Source: Clostridia bacterium
GTDB lineage: Bacteria; Bacillota; Clostridia; Oscillospirales; Acutalibacteraceae
Reading direction: 5' to 3'
Length of the DNA stretch: 64,000 nt
Assembly (NCBI GenBank): GCA_017461235.1
Contig: JAFTYU010000004.1
Span: 1-64,000, forward strand
Position numbers and translations under genes: made by a program
In this document: positions 42,101 to 50,406 of the stretch, one piece after another
How the letters are laid out: the number at the start of each line of letters is the position of its first letter
Position numbering within the stretch: the stretch's first letter is position 1
Notes under the pieces: model-generated
Told to the model about the DNA's origin: nothing
Seen by the model: only the letters and a program-made list of their open reading frames with translations
Database searches by the model: none

Positions 42101-45100
42101 CGTTCAATGATAACTGGCAAAAATACAGTTGTGAATTTAATATTGATTTTGAATATGATGAAATCAGATTATTTGTTATCCATATTTGCCAATACGGAAT
42201 GGCTTGGTTTGACGATATGTCTTTAATAAACACGTACAGACCGAGTGAGAGTACGTCAACTGATACCGAAACGGATAGTGAAACTACAGCCATGTGTTCA
42301 TGTTCATATTGCGAAAACAACTGCGAATGCAGTCATGACGGCACAACGGTCTGCACACCCGAAAGCTGTCCGGATTGCGGTGAATGCACCTGCGAAGGTT
42401 GTACACAACTTGATTGTTCCTGCAGAGATTGTTCAGATACTTGTAGCAAAGTATCATGTAACCGTGGCTATGAATACAGCAACACCGCAGAGGGTTCCTG
42501 GTTCTCTATGTCCGATGGCGAAAAAGAAATGAATATTTCTCAAAGTGTGAGCGGTAATTACTACGGCAGTCAAAATGACATGAATGGCGTAAATACGTTT
42601 TATAACTATAATCAGTCAAACGGACAACTGAATTCCGTAACAAACGGCAATGATTACGTTACGTCTTACTCGTACGATGCTATGAATCAGCTGAAAAGTG
42701 TTACAACTTCTGTCAGTAATCTTAGCTGCGGAAACAATATGAATACCGCATATACTTATGAAGATGATAGAATAAGCAATATAACTCACAACGGATTTTC
42801 ATATAACTATGAATACGATGCATGGGGTAACGTGATCTCGGTTAAAGTCGGTCAGCAGTCATTGGTAAATTATGAATACGGTGAAGGAGTCAACAGAAAC
42901 AGAATCAACCGTCTGACGTACGGAAACGGCGATTACACAGACTATGTGTATGACAATGCCGGGAATGTTGTTACGATAAAATCATATTCATCTACAGGAA
43001 CTCTTACTGCCGATTATAAATACACCTATGACACTAACGGTATGATTTCTGTTATTGAAAATAAACTTGAAAATACAGAGATACGTTATGATGAAAATAA
43101 CATAACAATAGTTTTACTGAATGCAGAGGGAGAGAACGACGATATCACGCTTTATTCTACTCAGTTAAACAATAATGAAGAAAAAGTTGAAAACTTAGGT
43201 GGAATATCTTATACTGAATGTGCCTCTACCTATTCAGGTAACGTGGATAAAGGTACTTCAGTTACAAATCAGGAAATTACGAGCAACACTAAAAACTATA
43301 ATTTTGTTTCTGAAACCGATTATTTCGGAAGACAAACAAAGAAAGAGTTTTCAACAGTTGTTTCTGAAACAACCGATTCAAAGCAAACCTTGAATATCGA
43401 AACATCTTACGGATATAAAAATTTAACAGGTAACAGAACAACGTCTCTTGTCAGCAGCTATAAACCCGTGTTAACCAAAGAAACCGAAACTCTTTCGGGT
43501 GAAACAAGTGAAATACAAACACAGACCTTATCCGACTATGAGTATTTATATACCTACGATACAAACGGTAATTTAACCGATATCAGCGTAAATATATCTG
43601 ATCTGGGTTTTAACGGCGTTTCTGTTGGCAGTTGTGTTTATGATGAGGCTGGGCAATTAGTTCGCGAAAATAGCCTCATATCAGAAAAAAGTTACGTTTA
43701 CGTATATGACAAAGGCGGAAACATAACTCAGAAAATAGAATATGAATATTCTGCTGATGAGTTGGGTGACCCTATATCAACCGTAAATTACACTTATGAT
43801 ACAGAGTGGAAAGATAAACTGACCGCTTACGGCGATACCGCGATTGTAACGGATGCAATCGGCAACCCGCTTAATATGACAAGTGTTGATTTCTTAGGTA
43901 ATGAAGTGAACGCTACCCTTGAATGGAACGGAAGACAGTTATCCGCCGCCATAGTTGACGGTACAAGGTATGAATACACCTACGATTCGGAGGGTATAAG
44001 GACAAAAATGGCTGTTTACGATGTGGAAACAGATACCCTTATGACCCAATATTATTACATTTGGGAAAACGGAAAACTTCAGGGCTACACGGTAATTAAC
44101 GCCGACGGAGAAATTGAAAACACAGTCAAAATGCTGTTCGATAATACAGATGATTCCGTTGGCTACGAACTTTATTCGGCAGATGACAATACTACAAAAA
44201 CCTTCTTCTTTTTGAAGGATATGAACGGTAACATAACAACCGTTTATAATGAAAACGGCGAAGATGTTTTACAGTACGCATACGATTCCTGGGGTAACGT
44301 AAACGTAATTTTAGACAGAAGCAGTCTGGAAGGTATTAATAAATCAGCAGAAGCCGCCGTATATACTCCCATAACCTACAGAGGCTATATGTATGACTTC
44401 TACACAGGCCTTTATTACCTTCAGTCGAGATACTATAACCCCTTGTATTGCAGGTTTTTGAATATGGATGATACGTCCATACTCGAAAGGAGCTCAGGTA
44501 CAGTTCACGGTGCAAATCTTTTTGCTTATTGTAATAACGATCCTATTCAGTTGATTGATCCAACCGGAAGAATGGGTAGCGGAGCAGGTACAATCGAACA
44601 AGAACGACAAGATGAATGGTCATCGGATGGACTTTGGTTTTTCTGGGCTCTGATTGTTCTGAGTGTAATTGTATATACTGTATTTATTGTTATGATTAAC
44701 ATTGCGATAGAAGTTTGGTCTTGGCTAAGTGAGCTTGTTACCAAAGTAGTATCAGATGTTCAACATAAATTGGGTATTGATGTTCCTGAAACGTTAGAAG
44801 GTCAGATGGAACGAGCCAAAGTTAAAGCTAATGAACGTGGTAGAAGCAATAAAATTAATAGACATCATATCGTTGCAAGGATAGACCCCAGAGCAGACAA
44901 ATCTAGAAAAATTTTAGATTACGCAAAAATTGGAATTAATAGCGAAGAAAATATTGCAACAATGAATCGTGAAGCTCATTGGTATATACATACATCATTG
45001 TATCATGCTAGTGTGAAAAGCTATCTGCAAAACGCAAAGAATACGGGGGTTGATGATATTTCCCGAAGAACTGCAGTTCATACAGCTTTAGCAACACTGA

Positions 45101-45123
45101 AATGGGAGTTGACCTATTTATGA
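39148..45123 (+). CDS. Secreted Rhs/YD-repeat toxin with C-terminal HNH-like (AHH-type) nuclease
   Basis: A 1991-residue polymorphic toxin. Residues 1-31 are a signal peptide (ANPAIAA-EV). A DNRLRE-like spacer domain (about 300-480) precedes long tracts of RHS/YD repeats (YEYDAWGNV, YTYDTNG, YVYDNAGNV; about 620-1740). These are interrupted by a carbohydrate-binding-like domain (about 874-1030) and a 58-residue segment with 16 cysteines (about 1048-1108). The Rhs core closes with YDFYTGLYYLQSRYYNP...FAYCNNDPIQLIDPTG (about 1746-1808). The variable tip has a membrane-type helix (about 1825-1855) and an AHH-like nuclease with NRHHIVARIDPRADKSRKIL and AHWYIHTSLYHAS. GGAGG lies six bases before the ATG at 39148. 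A second ATG at 39145 is too close. The stop overlaps the immunity gene. Confidence 0.92.
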   Translation: MKTFIKTMSLIMSVIMFLGVFSAANPAIAAEVQESQENTESAEKMAEDMLSGSINEIVEERDKFTKVYKTGQGTKKAVISSTPVHYEENGNWYEIDNSLVEVPETDFYTNSNNFFEVELPKELTGNSQIGIEKDGFSLTFELNGTDILDKKKKSKAKKVEPNTDNVSDNYNIADKTQSGLIFEDVGDNTSIEYCVTSAGIKENIILEKKPKQEVTYSYDITADNLSATLNDDKSVSFTSTQGDIVFKIPTPIMYDSNSASSQDIEVALMGESGKYVLEYKPSYEWLKTDAKYPVIIDPVIEVNDDNYGIIDTMVSSASPTVNSGSELSLYTGHTSEGIEYISYIDIVNNYYFNNGLAIKNALLYVYTGLVVSSGDSSEFEVAACPVVGNWTENSVTFNNKPSLDTNVILDIRTYTSESSGKYSVYDVTEAFASNSSDYNGIALITSATDDGVAVFCSSEDSNSENRRPYFVIEYYESQGVEEQFDYHLQSAGRAGKVYYNDYSNQIYIERDELGLSGLTMPVQIKRFYNSNAGGSISFYNLIFFGVAAYYGFGWKTNYNQSVEYAGIIDGKEYILYNNDQGQTVYFEKSDTVQDGKRKWVEVVDVFSTEKGYELWLSTSYESDLSANFGYATIKDSQNQTYEFNTQGLLTKINSGEDGSTASITVNYNANYSINKIVDGVGREYRFLYTEYESEDCSLLTSIQAYTASGNAIKLKDADNNNVDYKITYGYTFREINGSRVPILTSATYPDGESVTYDVTDNLTSVKNIDGYTLEYAFSGVGNCTITEKVYSENSIDPTLGGSLTVTQVNAYEKTFTDANNVSQTKQFDLYGRTISIINNDGTVVSRAFSDTMMSCGTLNESLYIDYETDYAVDGENIVINGGFDDGLSSWDISDSSKISRVTYTESESNTLSAMRFVGDTDSLLYAIQTIEVPDGVSGDGYHFSFLSKNFKNHNVDDLAYSSGIIVEAKTADGTWESVTRIYPNPFNDNWQKYSCEFNIDFEYDEIRLFVIHICQYGMAWFDDMSLINTYRPSESTSTDTETDSETTAMCSCSYCENNCECSHDGTTVCTPESCPDCGECTCEGCTQLDCSCRDCSDTCSKVSCNRGYEYSNTAEGSWFSMSDGEKEMNISQSVSGNYYGSQNDMNGVNTFYNYNQSNGQLNSVTNGNDYVTSYSYDAMNQLKSVTTSVSNLSCGNNMNTAYTYEDDRISNITHNGFSYNYEYDAWGNVISVKVGQQSLVNYEYGEGVNRNRINRLTYGNGDYTDYVYDNAGNVVTIKSYSSTGTLTADYKYTYDTNGMISVIENKLENTEIRYDENNITIVLLNAEGENDDITLYSTQLNNNEEKVENLGGISYTECASTYSGNVDKGTSVTNQEITSNTKNYNFVSETDYFGRQTKKEFSTVVSETTDSKQTLNIETSYGYKNLTGNRTTSLVSSYKPVLTKETETLSGETSEIQTQTLSDYEYLYTYDTNGNLTDISVNISDLGFNGVSVGSCVYDEAGQLVRENSLISEKSYVYVYDKGGNITQKIEYEYSADELGDPISTVNYTYDTEWKDKLTAYGDTAIVTDAIGNPLNMTSVDFLGNEVNATLEWNGRQLSAAIVDGTRYEYTYDSEGIRTKMAVYDVETDTLMTQYYYIWENGKLQGYTVINADGEIENTVKMLFDNTDDSVGYELYSADDNTTKTFFFLKDMNGNITTVYNENGEDVLQYAYDSWGNVNVILDRSSLEGINKSAEAAVYTPITYRGYMYDFYTGLYYLQSRYYNPLYCRFLNMDDTSILERSSGTVHGANLFAYCNNDPIQLIDPTGRMGSGAGTIEQERQDEWSSDGLWFFWALIVLSVIVYTVFIVMINIAIEVWSWLSELVTKVVSDVQHKLGIDVPETLEGQMERAKVKANERGRSNKINRHHIVARIDPRADKSRKILDYAKIGINSEENIATMNREAHWYIHTSLYHASVKSYLQNAKNTGVDDISRRTAVHTALATLKWELTYL

Positions 45124-45998
45124 TAATCGAAAACACCAATATTGAGTATGTAGAGCACATTAAAAATTGTGATTTTGATATCCCTAAAAGTGGAAAATTT
45201 ATTGTGCGAACCAATAATCATCTGGTATGGATTGAAGATTTTAAGACGAGAGAGATACTTATTCACAAAAAGTACAGGGCACATATTATTAGGAGTATTA
45301 CCCCTGATGAAAAGTACGGATTGTTTACTGCCGAAGGTGAAACAGAGCTTGTTGTCTTGTCATTACCGGATTTAGTTAAGGTTAGCAGTGTTTCTGTGGA
45401 CTATTGTCAAGGATTGACCTTCATTTCCAATGATGAGGTTATGTTTTGGCAATCTGCAAAGCCTTACCCTAAGCGAGAATTGAAAATTTGGAATTTCAAG
45501 ACAAATAATATCGAAACAATTTATTCCGTGCTGTCAGTAAATGTTTTTTCGGTAAACGATAAATTTATTTGTGTAGAAGACGATGAAAAAAGAAAAAATC
45601 ACAAACTCATTGTGTTTGACCGGAGAAAATCAAAATCCTTCGATGTCAATAAATGGTGGTGTAGTTATGATGATTTTTCACAATTAAATGGAACAAAGTT
45701 GTTGTGTACACCCTGTAAAAACGGTGGAAAAACTGTGTATTTATGCGATGTTGAAAAGCAAACGTATGAAATTATATCAAGAAGAAAGCTTTCTAGTTTA
45801 AGATGGATAACAAAAGATTTATTCTGGTTTGAAGAAAGTGGAGAAAACTATGATTGTAGTTCCGGTATAATGGATTTATCAGGCAATGTTCTTTGGATAA
45901 CAAAAGGAGAATATCACTTGAGAAATTTAACCAATGACCAATATTTTAATGTTAGGTGTTGCTGTGATAATTTTTTGTTCAAAATATTGGATGAATAA
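45120..45998 (+). CDS. Putative immunity protein, beta-propeller-like (cassette 1)
   Basis: A 292-residue cytosolic protein starting in an ATGA overlap with the Rhs toxin stop, the normal place for a cognate immunity gene. It looks like a WD40/beta-propeller: short repeated beta units with VWIEDFKTREILIHKKY, SITPDEKYGLFTAEGETELVVLSLPDLVKV, LKIWNFKTNNIETIY, and VYLCDVEKQTYEIIS. No known immunity family is recognised by name. A second version lies at 50403, about three quarters identical by eye. Immunity function is inferred from position only. Confidence 0.75.
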   Translation: MIIENTNIEYVEHIKNCDFDIPKSGKFIVRTNNHLVWIEDFKTREILIHKKYRAHIIRSITPDEKYGLFTAEGETELVVLSLPDLVKVSSVSVDYCQGLTFISNDEVMFWQSAKPYPKRELKIWNFKTNNIETIYSVLSVNVFSVNDKFICVEDDEKRKNHKLIVFDRRKSKSFDVNKWWCSYDDFSQLNGTKLLCTPCKNGGKTVYLCDVEKQTYEIISRRKLSSLRWITKDLFWFEESGENYDCSSGIMDLSGNVLWITKGEYHLRNLTNDQYFNVRCCCDNFLFKILDE

Positions 45999-46017
45999 GA
46001 CAGCGGGATAATATACC

Positions 46018-46146
46018 AATCAGGGGACGGTTCTATGATTGAGCCATAAACCCTTATAAATCAAGGTTTTTGCTCTTTTAAAATTTAAAATCGGGGGGCG
46101 GTTTTCGTTGGGGAAACCATCCAATAACAGAACCGCTCCCTTGATT
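46018..46146. repeat. Inverted-repeat element, copy A (full)
   Basis: About 129 bases bounded by AATCAGGGG-a-CGGTTCT and AGAACCG-ct-CCC(T)TGATT. Inside it has GGTTTTCGTTGGGGAAACC and a run ATCAAGGTTTTTGCTC. The ends are complementary, so it can form a long hairpin. Four more copies sit between cassettes in this locus. Confidence 0.8.
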
Positions 46147-46178
46147 GTTCTACTATGCACGATATTGGCGGTGTTATA

Positions 46179-47129
46179 ATGAAAAAAGTAGTTGGTTTAA
46201 GAAAAAAATACAAATTATCAGGCTCATGTGTTGCTATATCAACAAGTAACAAGTATATGGTTCGCTCAACGGATAGGAAGATTTATTTATCTGATTTCAA
46301 AACAAACCAAATAATTAAAACCATTAAGTCTGATTGCGTTATCCTTAGAAATATTTCACCAAACGATAAATACTGTGTTGGTACGTTTAATGGTGAATTA
46401 GGAATTAAAGTTTTTAATTTACCGGAGTTGGAAGAAGTTGTGTCCTTGGACGTTGCCGAAGACGAATATGTTGTTTTCGTCGATTTTCTATCCGATGCTG
46501 AATTTGTTTATTGTGTACGGGTACGAAAAGAGGCTGGAAAGTTATACACTTATAATATCGAAACAGGTAAATTAAGTGTAGTGTACACCATCGATTATGA
46601 TAAGTTTTGTTTACCATTGCAACATCCCTTTTGGAATGATGGATTGCTGTGTATTCCGTTACAGAATAAAAAAAATGAAAACGCTCTTACAAAATTTGTT
46701 ATGTGGGACGGTAAAAATTTTCAAGAGAAAGAAATACCGTGCCAGGAAGACGGCAATTTCTATGATTTCAGTAACATTTTAAATAATAAAATTTTATTTA
46801 ACAAATATATAGAAGAGGGAAACGTTGTTTTGGGCGTTTATGATTTTGATTCTAAAGAATTTACACCTATTTCATCTTTCAGTCGCCCTATAGAAACCTA
46901 TTGGGTTTCTGATGATTTGTTTTGGTTTTCACAAGTTAATGTAGGCAAATTAGGACGTAGTGGACTTATGAATCTGAAAGGCGAGATTCAGATTATGCAC
47001 GATACTTTTTCCTTTGCAAATACTAATTGTAACGAGGATTATTTTATTGTTGATGCAATGTCATCATATGTTTACGAAAAGATTTATGAGTATGACGATG
47101 CAACAACGAAAAACACGTCAACAAATTAA
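46179..47129 (+). CDS. Putative immunity protein, beta-propeller-like (cassette 2)
   Basis: A 316-residue protein with the same layout as the gene at 45120: YMVRSTDRKIYLSDFKTNQIIKTI, ISPNDKYCVGTFNGELGIKVFNLPELEEVVSL, LYTYNIETGKLSVVY and GVYDFDSKEFTPIS are propeller-blade units. GGCGGTG precedes the ATG at 46179. A TAA in another frame overlaps this ATG (TAATG), which suggests that a toxin tip once ended here. Its toxin now seems to be lost, replaced by repeat copy A. An orphan immunity role is inferred. Confidence 0.7.
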   Translation: MKKVVGLRKKYKLSGSCVAISTSNKYMVRSTDRKIYLSDFKTNQIIKTIKSDCVILRNISPNDKYCVGTFNGELGIKVFNLPELEEVVSLDVAEDEYVVFVDFLSDAEFVYCVRVRKEAGKLYTYNIETGKLSVVYTIDYDKFCLPLQHPFWNDGLLCIPLQNKKNENALTKFVMWDGKNFQEKEIPCQEDGNFYDFSNILNNKILFNKYIEEGNVVLGVYDFDSKEFTPISSFSRPIETYWVSDDLFWFSQVNVGKLGRSGLMNLKGEIQIMHDTFSFANTNCNEDYFIVDAMSSYVYEKIYEYDDATTKNTSTN

Positions 47130-47136
47130 ATAACTA

Positions 47137-47193
47137 AAAATCAAGGGCGGTTTTCGTTGGGAAACCATCCAATAACAGAACCGACCCCTGATT
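47137..47193. repeat. Inverted-repeat element, copy B (right part only)
   Basis: The right 57 bases of the element (ATCAAGGGCGG through GAACCG-a-CCCCTGATT). The left arm is missing. It joins the cassette-2 immunity gene to the next Rhs tip. Confidence 0.75.
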
Positions 47194-47198
47194 TTTTA

Positions 47199-47975
47199 AC
47201 CTACAGATGTTATATGTATGACTTCTACACAGGCCTTTATTACCTTCAGTCGAGGTACTATAATCCCCTGTATTGCAGGTTTTTGAATATGGATGATACG
47301 TCCATACTCGAAAGGACAAGCGGCACGGTTCACGGTGCAAATTTGTTTGCTTATTGTAATAATAATCCCATAATGAATGTGGATTATACGGGTATGTATG
47401 TTGGTGCTACAGCCGTAGGTGCGGGTATATCCGTGATATCTGTTATAGGATATCTCGTAATTATTGGTATTATATTTATAATTTTAGTATGGCTTGTTAA
47501 TCCTAATCTTTTTCAATTTGATGGTATGGATTTTTCTTTAGATGAAATGATAACTAAATGGAAAATCTGGTGTACCGTAATGGCTTTCAAATTGATTAAT
47601 GTTACTATATCATCTTTAACAAAAGATATTGACAGCAGAATAACGAATTATAAATATCGTAATGGACAGCAAGAACATCATATAGCACCTCGAAAAATAT
47701 TTTTTAATAAGGGTAAGCCCGATAGTATATTTTGTTCTTATTATCTTGAAGTTAGTGGTATTGATATTGATTCCCCCATAAATAAAATGTGGCTAAACGC
47801 ATCTTTTCATAGTGCTTTAAATACTAATATTTATTATTCTGCTGTATATCAATTAACCGGGGTATTTTATGATGAGTTGGATAAAACGGGTGTGTATTTG
47901 GCTTTAGTGATTTTGAGAATTTATTTGTCAGTTTTCAATTATATGTACATGCTTAGTCATGGTGGTGGTATATAA
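47199..47975 (+). pseudogene. Orphan Rhs C-terminal tip with nuclease-like domain (cassette 3)
   Basis: Residues begin abruptly in the Rhs core (TYRCYMYDFYTGLYYLQSRYYNP...SILERTSGTVHGANLFAYCNNNPIMNVDYTG), nearly identical to 44380-44570 of the main toxin. They continue with a different tip: a hydrophobic helix (about 33 residues), then QEHHIAPRKIFFNKGKPDSIF and MWLNASFHSALNTNIYY, an HH-nuclease pattern like the AHH family. There is no signal, no N-terminus and no good start (an in-frame TTG at 47157 lies inside the repeat element). Such silent tips can replace the main tip by recombination through the shared core, as known for rhs and cdi loci. Its stop overlaps the following gene (TAATGA). 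Confidence 0.8.
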
Positions 47976-49012
47976 TGACGCAATTAATCAAAGAGAAAAA
48001 TGCCAAAGTTGTCTTTAATTTTGATGACACAAAAGTGATTGTAGCTAAAAGTCAAAACGAACAGACATATTTATATGATTTTAATCTCAATACCAAAACG
48101 AAAATTGATGTTTTTGGATTAGGTGTGTTTTCTATCGTTTTTTCAAAGGATAATGAATTTGTGACCCTTATCTTATATAATAAAAAAACTTGTGATTTGG
48201 AAAAGTTATTAATCATTGATTGTATAAACGGTGAAGCTGTTAAGGTTGTATCTATAAAAGATTACGTTCAGGATGATGTAGGGTTAATATCACCTATACA
48301 TAATTCAAAAAATTATATTGTAGTATCTTTGCAAAAATCAAATGCAACCGGTGCAGTACTTTTGGTTGTTGATTTAAATAATAATTTTTCGGTTTGTGTA
48401 AAGGAGCTTCACAAAACGATAATTAAAACCGTCCATTGCATTGAAGATAAACTATTGGTGTTGTCAACGAAGGGTTTACTCTATTTGTTTGATTGTCCCA
48501 ACCTGCAAATTCAGGATGAGTTTTTGTATGACAAGGGGATTTTATGTTCTGTTAAATCCTATGATTGTTGTGGTAAAATACAATTATACTCCTTTATTCA
48601 TCCACATTTAATGCCGTACCGAAAGTATATGGTTAGTGAATTTGACGTGCTTTCTGGTAAAATAAGTTTGGTCAGCAAGTTTACAAAATATCAAAGAAAA
48701 ATGCCCGAACCCGACCGGTATTTGTTCAGTAAGGGCTGTATTCTTGCTACTAAAATGAAAAGAAAAATTTTAAAAAAGAAACAGATATTCGGTGCATATA
48801 AAATTGAAAATTTGGATTTTATTGGTGAATTTTTGATTAATGACAATTCAGTCTGTTTTTTTAACGGTGAAAAAACTGTGGATATATTGACAAAAGACGA
48901 TTTGAAATTGTCTGCTTATGAAAACATAGAGGGTTATTATTGTTCTAACACAGGGAAATATTCCCTTGTGTTCACCAACAAATTTACTTATGTTTTTGAA
49001 ACGGACGGTTAA
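47975..49012 (+). CDS. Putative immunity protein, beta-propeller-like (cassette 3)
   Basis: A 345-residue protein directly coupled to the orphan tip (TAATG overlap, GGTGGTGG as binding site). Repeated beta units such as TYLYDFNLNTKTKIDVFGLGVFSIVFSKDNEFVTLILY, KLLIIDCINGEAVKVVSI, LLYLFDCPNLQIQDEF, and the closing GKYSLVFTNKFTYVFETDG give it the same propeller look as the genes at 45120 and 46179, with little direct identity. Expected to neutralise the tip at 47199. Function inferred from position. Confidence 0.7.
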   Translation: MTQLIKEKNAKVVFNFDDTKVIVAKSQNEQTYLYDFNLNTKTKIDVFGLGVFSIVFSKDNEFVTLILYNKKTCDLEKLLIIDCINGEAVKVVSIKDYVQDDVGLISPIHNSKNYIVVSLQKSNATGAVLLVVDLNNNFSVCVKELHKTIIKTVHCIEDKLLVLSTKGLLYLFDCPNLQIQDEFLYDKGILCSVKSYDCCGKIQLYSFIHPHLMPYRKYMVSEFDVLSGKISLVSKFTKYQRKMPEPDRYLFSKGCILATKMKRKILKKKQIFGAYKIENLDFIGEFLINDNSVCFFNGEKTVDILTKDDLKLSAYENIEGYYCSNTGKYSLVFTNKFTYVFETDG

Positions 49013-49014
49013 AA

Positions 49015-49103
49015 AATCAGGGGGATGGTTAGCGTGATTGAATCGTAAACCCCGATGAATCAAGGCTTTTACTCTTTTAAAATTTAAAATCAGGGGTGGT
49101 TCT
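49015..49103. repeat. Inverted-repeat element, copy C (diverged, left part)
   Basis: AATCAGGGGGATGGTTAG through TTTAAAATCAGGGGTGGTTCT. It keeps the left arm and middle, but the right third is replaced by a toxin-tip fragment. Confidence 0.6.
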
Positions 49104-49220
49104 CCGCACAACAATCCTGCACCTAATGAGTTCGGTTCGTTTGTAGAGAAACATTATGATGTTATTTCGTTTGCTCTTGTTTTAGGAGTTTCTCTCAATT
49201 TGATAATTAATGGAGGTTAA
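49104..49220 (+). pseudogene. Remnant of an Rhs toxin tip (cassette 4)
   Basis: A 38-codon open stretch in frame with a TAA at 49218-49220 (PHNNPAPNEFGSFVEKHY then DVISFALVLGVSLNLIINGG). It enters directly from repeat copy C, has no start codon of its own, and ends two bases before the next gene. This position matches the tip-immunity junctions elsewhere in the locus, so it is read as the last bit of a lost toxin. Confidence 0.5.
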
Positions 49221-49222
49221 CA

Positions 49223-50071
49223 ATGAAGAAAAAGATAGTACTTATTGTTGTAATGTTTCTGGTCCTAACTTTAGTTTTACCGTATGTATATGTTGAGATA
49301 ATGTCTGCTGTATATTATGATGAAACTGTTAATCTGTATGAAAAAACAGGTCTGATTTCATCTGACAATTATCATAAGGTCTTTTGGTTTTCGCAGGATA
49401 ATGCCAAGGTACTCTATTCTGAACCGCACCGTGTTGTCATATGTGAGTTTTCTAAGGATGAAAACGGTGTATGGCAATATGAAAATATAGAACCTGTGCT
49501 TTTTAGAAATAATTTGGAGTTGTTGCCTTTTAACTTTAGCATACCGGAAAAGAATATTTATCCGTTGTATTTAACCAAGCATTTAATAGAACCGGAAGAA
49601 TCTAAAGAGAATTTTGATTTGTATGAAAAGGAATTAAAGATATTAGCTGAGTCCGAAAACCTTTCATTTGATGTAATGTTAGCCGAAAATGCTATCGATA
49701 GAATAATTTTACTTTCGGATAAAAACAATAGTTTTGTAATAAATTTGTTTAATGACTACGATGGTTCTCGCGGTTATGAGAAAGCTGAGATATTTTATAC
49801 ATGTACAAAAGGTTTTGACTTTGATTTGAATTTATTAGTGCGAATTCAAGAAAAAATCTTACACAAAATTGCAAATGAAAAAAATATTGCGGCGGTTTTT
49901 GCCCCCGATGAGATATTTAACGAGGCAAAACTTGTGCGAGATATCTACCCCGATGCCTACGAAATTAACTCAATGGATATTTTGGGAAATGGTGAGTATC
50001 TATTGAGTTATATCGAAACAAAAAACGATGAAATAATTTTAATTTCAGGAACTACCAAACGGGCAAGATAG
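49223..50071 (+). CDS. Membrane-anchored protein, possible immunity (cassette 4)
   Basis: A 282-residue protein with an N-terminal membrane helix or uncleaved signal (KKKIVLIVVMFLVLTLVLPYVYVEIMSAVYY) and an extracytoplasmic domain rich in acidic and aromatic residues. It lies directly after the tip remnant at 49104, with GGAGG overlapping that remnant's stop. By position it is an immunity gene, but unlike the other four it is not propeller-like and would act outside the membrane. A cognate toxin working at the membrane or cell wall is possible. The stop codon lies at the edge of repeat copy D. No family is recognised. Confidence 0.6.
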   Translation: MKKKIVLIVVMFLVLTLVLPYVYVEIMSAVYYDETVNLYEKTGLISSDNYHKVFWFSQDNAKVLYSEPHRVVICEFSKDENGVWQYENIEPVLFRNNLELLPFNFSIPEKNIYPLYLTKHLIEPEESKENFDLYEKELKILAESENLSFDVMLAENAIDRIILLSDKNNSFVINLFNDYDGSRGYEKAEIFYTCTKGFDFDLNLLVRIQEKILHKIANEKNIAAVFAPDEIFNEAKLVRDIYPDAYEINSMDILGNGEYLLSYIETKNDEIILISGTTKRAR

Positions 50072-50188
50072 GGCCGGTTCTATGATTGAGCCGTAAGCCC
50101 TGATAAATCAAGGTTTTGCTCTTTAGAATTTAAAATCAAGGGCGGTTTTCGTTGGGGAAACCATCAAATAACAGAACCGTCCCTGATT
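50069..50188. repeat. Inverted-repeat element, copy D
   Basis: Nearly complete copy (GGGCCGGTTCTATGATTGAG to AGAACCGTCCCTGATT). Only the outermost left bases are missing, where it meets the stop of the gene at 49223. Confidence 0.8.
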
Positions 50189-50202
50189 TTCTGATTATAG
50201 AA

Positions 50203-50406
50203 GGTGCAGGCATTGGAATTAATAGCGAAGAAAATATTGCAACAATGAATCGTGAAGCGCATTGGTATATACATACATCTTTGTATCATGCTAGTGTGGA
50301 ATGTTATCTAACAAGTGCACGAGATACAAGTGATGATAAAACTTTACAGGATGCTGCAGTTCATTTGGCTTTGGCAACATTAAAAACAAAATTGGAGTAT
50401 TTATGA
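50203..50406 (+). pseudogene. Orphan AHH-type tip fragment (cassette 5)
   Basis: Encodes only the last 60 or so residues of the main toxin's nuclease (GIGINSEENIATMNREAHWYI, HTSLYHAS, then a diverged end with LATLKTKLEYL). It lacks the HHIVA half of the active site, so alone it should be inactive. It starts straight from repeat copy D. It would give a new tip end if recombined into the main gene within the identical 50-base stretch. Confidence 0.8.
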
